From DATAYF01 sp036272735 (GTDB lineage Bacteria; Chloroflexota; Ktedonobacteria; Ktedonobacterales; Ktedonobacteraceae), in the NCBI GenBank assembly GCA_036272735.1, contig DATAYF010000597.1, forward strand, positions 1 to 5,546: DNA of 5,546 nucleotides, given 5' to 3'. Each line of letters opens with the position of its first letter. The stretch's first letter is position 1. The notes under the pieces are model-generated. The model was not told the origin of the DNA. It saw only the letters and a program-made list of their open reading frames with translations, and did not search any database. Both the position numbers and the translations under genes were made by a program. Of the stretch, positions 1 to 5,091 are shown in pieces.

Positions 1-579
1 GTCTCTCAAGTATCGAGAACAAGCGCAATGATACCGGTCTGCGTTTTGTGCTGGACTCACCAGCAGCCGGGTCAGAGGGGCCGGGAGGCATGCTCCTCTG
101 GCAAGGTGATCGCTTGCCGGCCCGCATCGACTGGCAGGATCCGGTGGTGAAACATGGCCTGGATCACCGCATCAAATATGCGCGCCTCATTCGGCGCCAG
201 GCTTCCAGTCCTCGTGCTCAAGGAGCCGATGCAGAAGGCTCGCGCTATGCGCGTGCAACTGGCATTGGAAGGCACCCCCTATCACAAGCCGAAGCACACG
301 GTCGGCACCGATACCATCGGGATCGATTTGGGACCTTCCACCATCGCCATCATCCCACGCACCGGGCAGGCAGCGCTGGAAACGTTGAGTGCGGAGCTTG
401 CTCCTGATGCACGAGCCATCAGGCGCCTGCAGCGCCAAATGGATCGGCAACGTCGGGCCGCCAATCCGGAGCACTACGACGAAAAAGGGCGCATCAAGCG
501 ACGGGGCAAGCACCGGCTCGTCTGGAAGCGGAGCCACAACTACGAGCGTACCCGCCGGCGCAAGGCACATCAGGAACGG
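1..579 (+). pseudogene. tnpB: TnpB-family RNA-guided nuclease (IS200/IS605 OrfB), frameshifted and truncated
   Basis: Remnant of a TnpB, the IS200/IS605 accessory protein that acts as an omega-RNA-guided DNA nuclease. It is open at the window edge. From position 3, one frame encodes an N-terminal stretch beginning LSSIENKRNDTGLRF and reading through KYARLIRR. It continues to about position 248 (tat), after which four bases (gcgc) occupy the space of one codon. Homology resumes at 253 in another frame (VQLALEGTPYHKPKH), leading to the RuvC-I motif GIDLGPSTIAII with the catalytic Asp codon at 325-327. A basic segment (RRLQRQMDRQRR, then ERTRRRKAHQER) follows to about 579. The RuvC-II Glu, the zinc finger and the RuvC-III Asp are absent: past about 579 the sequence becomes a minus-strand transposase fragment. 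A frameshift plus loss of the C-terminal half means no active enzyme. It belongs to a different TnpB branch from the copy at 3856-5017. Family assignment is by recognition of these motifs. Confidence 0.8.
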
Positions 580-596
580 TATATGCAAGGGGTAAA

Positions 597-879
597 AATG
601 CCATGACTTCGGCCTGTTCGCCCAGCTGGATCGCCTGTTCGACCAGGCATTGGGCTTCCTCAATGTTGCAAACGCCACATCCGACTCGTTCAGCAAACGA
701 TACAAGGCTTTTGTCTCTTTCCAAGTCTGCATTTGAGCGGGCAGCGAACCCAAAGGATTCGCTGCCAAGTTGATGGCCGCTTTGACCGTTCGTCTCGTTC
801 GACGCAGATCGTGCAGTTGGACAGCCCCAAAGGTCCGCTCGGCCCAGCGTTTGGGATCCAACAGTTCTTGTGTGTTCAT
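597..879 (-). pseudogene. Tn5/IS4-type transposase, N-terminal fragment only, frameshifted
   Basis: N-terminal DNA-binding part of a DDE transposase of the Tn5-like IS4 group. From ATG at 879 it reads MNTQELLDPKRWAERTFGAV and then shows the typical pattern QLHDLRRTRRTVK, NPLGSLPAQMQTWKETKALYRLLNE. Family proteins use this domain to bind the IS ends. A GTG at 894 is an alternative start. After about 73 codons (DVAFATL) the frame is lost near 658-664, where one base appears to be missing. The continuing homologous frame reads EEAQCLVEQAIQLGEQAEVMAF. Homology stops around 597, before the first catalytic Asp, so roughly 95 of an expected 450 or so residues remain. It cannot be catalytic. A longer minus-strand open frame runs on to 187, but only by passing through the antisense of the neighbouring tnpB. 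Confidence 0.75.
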
Positions 880-900
880 CCTCGATTCTATCACTTTGTT

Positions 901-919
901 AAATGTGGGTAAGAATCAG
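901..919 (-). repeat. Tn5-like outside-end terminal inverted repeat of the IS4-group fragment
   Basis: Read on the minus strand, this is CTGATTCTTACCCACATTT. From memory, the 19-bp IS50/Tn5 outside end is CTGACTCTTATACACAAGT, which matches at 14 of 19 positions, including the CTGA start and the central TCTTA and CACA blocks. It lies just upstream of the transposase start at 879, where the transposon end should be, so the element probably terminated at about 919. No second end is visible in the window because the other side was lost near 590. A flanking target duplication therefore cannot be tested. Confidence 0.55.
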
Positions 920-1076
920 AGTTAGAAACCAGGGGGATTTCGGCACGATCTTGCTAAAAACCTGGCTGTTTATCCAGGATAGAAACTAGTCGAATCTACG
1001 ATGTAGCGCTCTGTTCCATGATATATAGTATGCACAAGTATTCATCCTGATAGTACATGAAGGGTCAGAAAAGGCA
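920..1076 (+). promoter_or_regulatory. Intergenic leader of the protease operon, probable promoter region
   Basis: This 157-nt gap between the IS remnant and the first protease must hold the promoter of the three-gene unit, because the upstream DNA is IS debris facing the other way. An AT-rich stretch (ATATATAGTAT, 1021-1031) could supply a -10 box (TATAGT at 1024-1029), but I see no convincing -35 partner. A weak purine-rich ribosome-binding stretch (GAAAAGG, 1068-1074) lies just before the ATG at 1077. A small CCTGG/CCAGG inverted repeat at 961-978 is probably chance. There is no T-run terminator. Confidence 0.3.
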
Positions 1077-1988
1077 ATGGAACAGGCAACGAACGATACC
1101 CATTTACTACGCACACTCTCAAACCAGCTGGCAGATGCTGTTGAACGCGTCAGTAGTGCACTTGTACTGGTCAATGGACGTCAGAGGCAGCCAGCCAGTG
1201 GCGTCGTTTACGCACAGGGCCTGGTCCTGACAGCGAATCACGTGCTGGAGCGCGAGGAAGATCTGACTGTTCAGACTCACGACCAACGGACCCTCCCCGC
1301 ACAATTTGTTGGGCGCGACCTGGCAACTGATCTGGCAGTCCTACGCGTCGCAGATCTCGGCATCAAACCAGCTATCTTCGCCGAAGAGGAGGCACGCGTC
1401 GGCCAATTGGTGCTGGCAGTGGGCCGCACCTCCCATGAAGGGCCAATGGCGAGTTCGGGCATCGTAAGCACTATTGGCGGGCCAATACGCACCGCGCGCG
1501 GTGTAACGCTCGAACGCTATATCCGCACCGACGCAACGCCCTACCCTGGTTTCTCTGGGGGGCCACTCGTTGACGCACAAGGGCACGTCGTGGGCATCCT
1601 GACGACCGGCCTGGTGCATAGCGTGGCGCTGGCAATCCCTATGAACATCACCAAGGGTATTGCTGATACCCTCGCGCAACAGGGATATATCAAGCGCGGC
1701 TACCTCGGCATCAGCAGCCAGTTAATACAGATCCCTGTAGTCCAACGAGCCGGTCGTTCTCAGGAGCGAGGGCTGCTGATTGTCAAAGTTGAAGAGAGTA
1801 GCCCGGCACAGCGCGGCGGCATGTTGCTAGGTGATATCCTGGTCGCGCTCGATAGTCATGAGATTACCGACTCGGAGGATTTGCAAGTCATGCTAACGGG
1901 CGACCGAGTGGACAAAGCTATCCCGGTAGAGGTTATTCGCGGCAACATACTCCAGACGTTACAGGTCATAGTTGGGCAGCGCACATAA
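1077..1988 (+). CDS. S1C-family (HtrA/Deg-like) serine protease with C-terminal PDZ domain
   Basis: A 303-residue chymotrypsin-fold protease of the HtrA/Deg group (MEROPS S1C). The catalytic triad is visible: His55 in LTANHVL, Asp85 in ATDLAVL and Ser160 in PGFSGGPL. The protease domain covers about residues 20-200. A single PDZ domain follows (about 205-299), with a GYLGI carboxylate-binding loop at 208-212 and the SPAQRGGMLLGDIL core. The N-terminus (MEQATNDTHLL) is polar, with no signal peptide or membrane anchor, so the protein is probably cytosolic, unlike classical periplasmic DegP/DegS. The residue before the serine is Phe where most HtrAs have Asn (GNSGG), which may affect the oxyanion loop or activation. 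It is the first gene of a probable operon, 40 nt before a second protease of the same family. ATG 1077 is chosen for the AAAGG just upstream and because the protease domain follows directly. Substrates cannot be told from sequence. Confidence 0.9.
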   Translation: MEQATNDTHLLRTLSNQLADAVERVSSALVLVNGRQRQPASGVVYAQGLVLTANHVLEREEDLTVQTHDQRTLPAQFVGRDLATDLAVLRVADLGIKPAIFAEEEARVGQLVLAVGRTSHEGPMASSGIVSTIGGPIRTARGVTLERYIRTDATPYPGFSGGPLVDAQGHVVGILTTGLVHSVALAIPMNITKGIADTLAQQGYIKRGYLGISSQLIQIPVVQRAGRSQERGLLIVKVEESSPAQRGGMLLGDILVALDSHEITDSEDLQVMLTGDRVDKAIPVEVIRGNILQTLQVIVGQRT

Positions 1989-2004
1989 CTTTTCCTTTTT
2001 GTAT

Positions 2005-2022
2005 CCATATAGATATGGTAGG
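2005..2022 (+). promoter_or_regulatory. Palindrome overlapping the ribosome-binding site of the second protease
   Basis: CCATATAGATATGG at 2005-2018 is a perfect inverted repeat: 6-bp arms around AG. Its right arm overlaps the likely Shine-Dalgarno GGTAGG (2017-2022), six nt before the ATG at 2029. It follows a T-rich run (1988-2000). It could be a repressor operator, a small RNA hairpin limiting translation of the second gene, or the site of an internal promoter. The sequence does not discriminate. Confidence 0.35.
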
Positions 2023-2028
2023 CATACA

Positions 2029-2952
2029 ATGGCACAAACAACAGTTCATCCAACACCATCATCATTTCCTCTCCCCGATGCATACTCGTCGGCGCTTGTG
2101 AGCATTTTTGACGAAGTACGTCCAGGCATCGTCCAGGTGCAGACTGAGCAGCGCGGCGGCGGGACCGGCTTCATCTGGCATAAAGATGGGCGCATTATCA
2201 CCAACAACCACGTCACACCCAACGCTAACGACAAGGTACAAGTTCATCTCATAGATGGTCGTACGCTTGAGGCCAGGGTGCTTCAACGCAATCCTCAGCT
2301 CGACCTGGCCTTGCTCAAAGTCAATGGGGATAATCTAAAGACCCTTCCCGTGGGGAATTCTTCCACACTACGCATCGGTGAGTGGGTCTTCGCCATCGGG
2401 CATCCCTGGGGACAGCGCTGGGCATTGACCGCGGGAATTGTCAGCGCTCTTAGCTCAGTAAAGTTGGCTGACAATCTAACTACCCACTATATCAAATCTG
2501 ATGTTCGCCTCGCCCCTGGCAATTCTGGGGGACCGCTGATCAATGCCGATGGGCAGGTCGTAGGTATCAACGCGATGATCTTTGGTGGAGACCTCTCCGT
2601 CTCCATTCCCAGCAATGTCATGAGCACATGGTTGGCAGGTTTGCCGAAAAGTCCCATCACTCTGGGGATTGAGATTCAGACGGTAGGACTACCGGAAAAC
2701 GTACTCCAGGCACTGCAACCTCATCGCGAGTCAGGTCTGCTGGTCGTGGGTATCGGGCCAGAGAGACAGTCGCAGTACAGCGACTTGCTGATCGGCGATA
2801 TCCTGCTCGATGTAGCTGGAAAGCCGATGAATGACGCTGCCGCACTCCGCACTATCATTGCACACAGTGAAGATGGAAAGCCGGTCGCAATGAAGATTCT
2901 GCGCGGCGGCATAATAATCCATGCCGATATAGTAACATTGGCACGCTCCTGA
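2029..2952 (+). CDS. Second S1C-family (HtrA/Deg-like) serine protease with PDZ domain
   Basis: A 307-residue paralogue of the upstream protease. The triad is His61 (ITNNHV), Asp92 (QLDLALL) and Ser166 in the canonical PGNSGGPL. Also typical are the GGGTGFIW strand (43-50) and AIGHPWG (122-128) of the HtrA fold. A PDZ domain occupies about 212-304 (TLGIEIQ, SDLLIGDILLDVAGKPM). The N-terminal 20 residues are polar and Pro/Ser/Thr-rich with no hydrophobic segment, so a cytosolic location is likely. ATG 2029 is preferred over a TTG at 1972, because the extra 19 residues would overlap the preceding gene and the GGTAGG site fits 2029. The two proteins differ clearly in the serine loop (GNSGG here, GFSGG upstream) and in the PDZ, suggesting related but not identical specificity and perhaps mixed oligomers. 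It stops 57 nt before the regulator gene. Confidence 0.92.
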   Translation: MAQTTVHPTPSSFPLPDAYSSALVSIFDEVRPGIVQVQTEQRGGGTGFIWHKDGRIITNNHVTPNANDKVQVHLIDGRTLEARVLQRNPQLDLALLKVNGDNLKTLPVGNSSTLRIGEWVFAIGHPWGQRWALTAGIVSALSSVKLADNLTTHYIKSDVRLAPGNSGGPLINADGQVVGINAMIFGGDLSVSIPSNVMSTWLAGLPKSPITLGIEIQTVGLPENVLQALQPHRESGLLVVGIGPERQSQYSDLLIGDILLDVAGKPMNDAAALRTIIAHSEDGKPVAMKILRGGIIIHADIVTLARS

Positions 2953-2953
2953 T

Positions 2954-2984
2954 AAGCAAGGGTGCCCCTATGGTCGCCCTGCTT
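2954..2984 (+). promoter_or_regulatory. Intercistronic stem-loop between the second protease and the regulator gene
   Basis: The arm AAGCA-A-GGGTG (2954-2964) pairs with CGCCC-TGCTT (2975-2984), giving a ten-pair stem with one bulged A (2959) and one G-U pair around a 10-nt loop. It starts two bases after the protease stop codon. No U-run follows (GAACTCATC), so it is not a typical terminator. It may stabilise the upstream mRNA, act as a processing site, or lower read-through into the LuxR gene. Confidence 0.4.
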
Positions 2985-3009
2985 GAACTCATCGAAGGAA
3001 AGAGAACCC

Positions 3010-3636
3010 ATGATCCGCATATTCGTCATCGCTCCAACTCCTATCTCTCAGGCAGGGCTGCACACAGTACTCACCTCTGCGGAAATACAGGTTGTGGGCA
3101 TGTCAGCAGCGCCAGACGCTTTCAGTGAAAGCATCGAGAGCACTGATGTAATCGTTGTGGCGGACGAATTGCAGTTGGCGGATGTCGGACACGCTCTCGA
3201 ACAGACCCATAGAGTCGCACTCATCGTTCTGACCAACAACGATGAGCGCGTCCTTCCACTCCTGCGCTCATTAGAGCTGCGTGGCTGGGGCCTGGTCCCT
3301 CCAGACACTCCAGCTTCGCAACTCCAGGCAGCGGTGATCGCGGCGTCCCAGGGACTTGCCACATTCCCAGCCACAGCTACTCATTGGCTATACGAAAATC
3401 CGCCCATACTAGAAGCCCTTTCCCTTGAAGAGATTGAAGAACCACTGACGCCACGGGAGCGCGAAGTGCTGGAATTGGTCAGCCAGGGACTCCCAAACAA
3501 GCTCATCGCACGCAAGTTGACCATCAGCGAGCACACCGTAAAATTTCATCTCTCATCGCTCTCTGCCAAACTTGGCGCATCCAGCCGTACCGATGCTGTG
3601 CGCCGGGGCTTACGGTATGGGCTTATTACTCTTTGA
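3010..3636 (+). CDS. LuxR/NarL-type response-regulator-like protein with degenerate receiver domain
   Basis: A 208-residue two-domain regulator. The N-terminal receiver-like fold (about 1-120) begins MIRIFVIAPTPISQAGL. The C-terminal LuxR-type helix-turn-helix (about 145-205) reads LTPREREVLELVSQGLPNKL, then SEHTVKFHLSSLSAKLG, a clear match to GerE/NarL DNA-binding domains. The receiver lacks the phosphorylation machinery: the acidic pair is Ala8-Pro9, the phospho-acceptor position in DVIVVAD is Ala51 (Asp52 is one place late), and the conserved Lys is Val96 (GWGLVPPD). Only the switch Thr75 (VLTNND) remains. It probably works without a histidine kinase, and none is encoded nearby. ATG 3010 follows AGGAAAGAG (2996-3004). 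A GTG at 2962 would add 16 residues made partly of hairpin sequence and is less likely. It is the last gene of the protease unit and may regulate it. Its TGA stop lies inside an IS200/IS605 right-end repeat. Confidence 0.88.
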   Translation: MIRIFVIAPTPISQAGLHTVLTSAEIQVVGMSAAPDAFSESIESTDVIVVADELQLADVGHALEQTHRVALIVLTNNDERVLPLLRSLELRGWGLVPPDTPASQLQAAVIAASQGLATFPATATHWLYENPPILEALSLEEIEEPLTPREREVLELVSQGLPNKLIARKLTISEHTVKFHLSSLSAKLGASSRTDAVRRGLRYGLITL

Positions 3637-3649
3637 CACTCCCCGCCAT
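3633..3649 (+). repeat. IS200/IS605 right-end repeat, copy 1 (overlaps the regulator stop codon)
   Basis: TTGACACTCCCCGCCAT occurs here and again, identically, at 3755-3771, a spacing of 122 bp. On the minus strand it reads as the 3' terminus of an IS200/IS605 right end (GGCGGGGAGTGTCAA). The TGA of the LuxR-type gene (3634-3636) is part of the repeat, so an element end landed precisely on, or created, the end of that gene. No tnpB belongs to this copy. It is a solo end or part of a compound right end. Confidence 0.6.
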
Positions 3650-3676
3650 GAATGTGTCTAAAGCCACGGAGTTTTA
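3638..3676 (+). terminator. Possible intrinsic terminator for the protease-regulator operon
   Basis: ACTCC (3638-3642) pairs with GGAGT (3668-3672), followed by TTTTAT. The inner part is an imperfect stem derived from the same IS right-end sequence. It begins two nt after the regulator stop codon, so it is well placed to terminate the operon, but the five-pair base and the 25-nt interior make it weak. It may simply be the decayed right-end hairpin of an IS200/IS605 element. Confidence 0.35.
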
Positions 3677-3754
3677 TACGCCGGTTTGATAATTGCAAGT
3701 GCCTATGTGCCGTCGGCACAATAGCGGTGAGCGAGCGCCACCACTTGTGCAGGA

Positions 3755-3783
3755 TTGACACTCCCCGCCATACATGAGCGGGG
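3755..3783 (-). repeat. IS200/IS605 right end, copy 2, with terminal hairpin
   Basis: The second copy of the 17-bp repeat (3755-3771) overlaps a hairpin: CCCCGC (3763-3768) pairs with GCGGGG (3778-3783) around a 9-nt loop. Read on the minus strand the order is tnpB stop, then GAAGAATCCCCGC, hairpin, GGGGAGTGTCAA. This matches the usual right end, where the subterminal hairpin precedes the cleavage site. The end would fall after TCAA, at 3755. Confidence 0.6.
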
Positions 3784-3900
3784 ATTCTTCCTTCATCCAT
3801 CCAACTTGCCCTTGATGATTGCTCACCAAACGTAGAGGTCGAATGTCCAGAAGCGTTATGCAGAGCGAACCCTGCTCGTTCCCGTCTGCCCGACGGTACG
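3755..3900 (-). ncRNA. Candidate omega RNA (reRNA) of the right-hand tnpB
   Basis: In IS200/IS605 elements the 3' end of tnpB plus the right end is processed into the omega RNA scaffold, and the guide is the flanking DNA directly beyond the right end. Here that scaffold would run from inside the tnpB 3' end (start unknown, perhaps near 3900) through the hairpin at 3763-3783 to TCAA at 3755. The guide would begin TCCTGCACAAGTGGTGGCGC on the minus strand (3754 to 3735). Existence and limits are inferred from family knowledge. The tnpB itself is broken in the reading frame, so the RNA might serve only a related TnpB elsewhere. Confidence 0.35.
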
Positions 3901-4250
3901 ATCTACGGCTTTTGCGAGAATGTTAATGGCGGCGTTGTGGTCACGGTCCAGCACCATGCCGCATCCTGTACAGATGTGCGTCCTGACGCTGAGCGATTTC
4001 TTCACAGTGGTGCCACAGGCAGAACAGTCCTGGCTGGTGAAGTGTGGCGATACTGCTACCACAGGAATGTCGTGGAGCATCGCATAGTATTTCACCCAAC
4101 GCAAGAAGGTTCCCCATGCAGCATCGCTGATACTCTTCGCAAGGTGTCTATTCTTGACCATGTTGGCAATCTTGAGGTCTTCAAAGGCAATCACATCGTG
4201 AGATGAGACCAACGCGTTTGCCTGTTTTCTGGCAAAATCTTCGCGCTGCT

Positions 4251-4270
4251 TTGGGGTCCTTGTGGGTCCT
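4251..4270. repeat. Imperfect 10-bp tandem duplication inside tnpB
   Basis: TTGGGGTCCT (4251-4260) is followed by TGTGGGTCCT (4261-4270), eight of ten bases identical. Deleting one unit joins the two reading frames as KVPRTPKQREDFARKQ on the minus strand. It therefore accounts fully for the third frame break of the tnpB pseudogene. The two mismatches suggest it is older than the perfect duplication at 4841. Confidence 0.6.
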
Positions 4271-4652
4271 TGGCACCTTGAGATAGCCTTTCGCCAACCT
4301 TTGGCGGGCCTTTTTGCGATTCTTGCTCTTCTTCTGCGTACGAGAGAGCCGTTTGTGCAGTCTCTTGAGACGTTTTTCTGCCTTGCGATAGTGGCGCGGG
4401 TTCTCAACGGTGCAACCTTCTGAGTCCGTGTAGTAGGCTTTCAACCCAACATCTATGCCGATAGCATTGCCTGTACTGATGTGTTCAACCATCCGATTAG
4501 TCTGGACCCCGAACTGACAATAGTAGCCATCGGCCCGTCTGATGATGCGGACGCGTTTGATTTGTGTGTGAGGAAAGGTTTCAATGTTACGCGTGCCAAC
4601 CAGCCGCAAGCGCCCGATGCCACAAGAGTCAGTGAAGGTGATGTGTTTGCCA

Positions 4653-4656
4653 TCTC
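4653..4656. repeat. TC dinucleotide duplication inside tnpB
   Basis: TCTC here reads GAGA on the minus strand (CCTGAGATGGC). Removing one GA restores LSPDGKHITFTDSCGIGRLR, which leads straight into LVGTRNIETF in the downstream frame. This two-base slippage explains the second frame break. Confidence 0.6.
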
Positions 4657-4840
4657 AGGTGAGAGGAGCCATCCCGTCTGTTTATACTCGACACTCCTGT
4701 TATCATGCTGAAACTTGGGATAGCCTTTCTTCCCTGGTTTGTGGGTACGGCAGTTATCGTAGAACCGTTGGATCGCAGACCATGCTCGGTCTGCTGCTGC
4801 TTGATGGGCCTGGGAGTTAAGGCACGAGGCGAACGAGTAC

Positions 4841-4860
4841 GCACGGGACAGCACGGGACA
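4841..4860. repeat. Perfect 10-bp tandem duplication inside tnpB
   Basis: GCACGGGACA is present twice in a row and is followed by the related GCACAGCACA (4861-4870). Deleting one copy gives, on the minus strand, an unbroken NDLQCACAVLSRAYSF, joining the N-terminal frame to the rest of the protein. The GCAC-rich context is prone to replication slippage. This is the first and clearest frame break of the pseudogene. Confidence 0.8.
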
Positions 4861-5054
4861 GCACAGCACATGCGCATTGCAGGTCATTCTTGGTGGCGTG
4901 GTCATCCATCCACAAACGCAAGCACTTATTGCGAATGAACTGTACCACCCGAATGGCCTCTTCAATGGCGGCATATTGTTGTTGGTTGCCATCCACTTTG
5001 TACTCGTAGAGTAACATTAGCTCTTACCCTTTCGGTATTTCTATGCTAGAGTAC

Positions 5055-5071
5055 ACAGCAATAAATGCTGT
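5055..5071. promoter_or_regulatory. Inverted repeat in the divergent tnpB/RHH promoter region, candidate RHH operator
   Basis: ACAGCA-ATAAA-TGCTGT is a perfect 6-bp inverted repeat with a 5-nt spacer. It lies between the divergent starts of tnpB (5017) and the ribbon-helix-helix gene (5092). RHH proteins usually bind short inverted or direct repeats and often repress their own promoter, so this is a natural operator candidate. It also overlaps an alternative ATG (5065), which argues against that start. A -10-like TATGCT lies at 5042-5047, with no good -35. Confidence 0.4.
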
Positions 5072-5091
5072 ATGTCAAACAGGATCGAGTG

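Larger units (their letters stand above)
597..919 (-). mobile_element. Truncated Tn5/IS4-group insertion sequence remnant
   Basis: Composite remnant made of the outer terminal repeat (901-919), a short leader and the 5' end of the transposase gene. The remainder is missing. The break joins the TnpB pseudogene directly (TnpB homology to about 579, transposase homology from about 597, with some 17 nt between them of unclear origin). This means a deletion or a second insertion removed both the 3' half of tnpB and the 3' four fifths of this element. The left boundary is approximate. Confidence 0.6.
3856..5017 (-). pseudogene. tnpB: TnpB-family RNA-guided nuclease broken by three small duplications
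   Basis: A TnpB/OrfB of the IS200/IS605 group, starting at ATG 5017 (MLLYEYKVDGNQQQYAAIEE) and ending with TAA at 3858-3856. Three frame breaks interrupt it: a perfect 10-bp tandem repeat at 4841-4860, an extra TC at 4653-4656, and an imperfect 10-bp repeat at 4251-4270. Removing 10+2+10 bp leaves 1140 nt, exactly 380 codons, giving a 379-residue protein of normal family length. The restored protein has the RuvC Asp185 (GIDVGLKAYY), Glu272 (VIAFEDLKI) and Asp352 (LDRDHNAAIN), plus a four-Cys zinc finger (Cys324, 327, 342, 345: CSACG then CTGCG). No active-site residue has been lost, so inactivation looks recent. As written, no full-length protein is made unless ribosomes slip at three places. 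The 3' part should also contribute to an omega RNA. It is divergent from the RHH gene, 74 nt apart. Confidence 0.85.

Noticed and set aside
187..894. A single 235-residue minus-strand protein
   Set aside because: Only the first 73 codons or so from 879 are transposase-like. Below about 600 the frame is the antisense of the tnpB pseudogene.
961..978. CCTGG/CCAGG inverted repeat as an operator for the first protease
   Set aside because: The arms are only 5 bp and lie about 100 nt upstream of the start; likely chance.
1972..2028. TTG start extending the second protease by 19 residues
   Set aside because: It would overlap the first protease gene and read through the palindrome. ATG 2029 has GGTAGG at proper spacing, and the extra residues resemble no signal peptide.
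2970..3130. ATG at 2970 as a leader peptide for the regulator
   Set aside because: It lies in the loop of the intercistronic hairpin, has no ribosome-binding site, and its product (about 53 codons out of frame with the regulator) shows no peptide-leader features.
3707..3719. GTGCC-GTC-GGCAC hairpin as a terminator
   Set aside because: The stem is short, the loop is 3 nt, and no T-run follows on either strand.
3633..3771. CRISPR array
   Set aside because: Only two repeats of 17 bp spaced 122 bp apart, at IS ends; not a repeat-spacer array.
3546..3800. Minus-strand open frame of 84 residues
   Set aside because: It runs through the right-end hairpin, both 17-bp repeats and the antisense of the regulator's 3' end, and has no recognisable family or good start site.
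3937..4206. Plus-strand 89-residue frame and similar plus-strand frames at 4481-4938
   Set aside because: They are antisense shadows of tnpB, with no ribosome-binding sites or family resemblance.
4453..4992. A separate 179-residue minus-strand protein
   Set aside because: Its middle (YSFASCLNSQAHQ to KQTGW) is one frame segment of the broken tnpB; the rest is out of frame.
3856..5017. Programmed frameshifting in tnpB
   Set aside because: The breaks are at tandem duplications rather than at slippery heptamers with downstream structures, and three would be needed in one gene.
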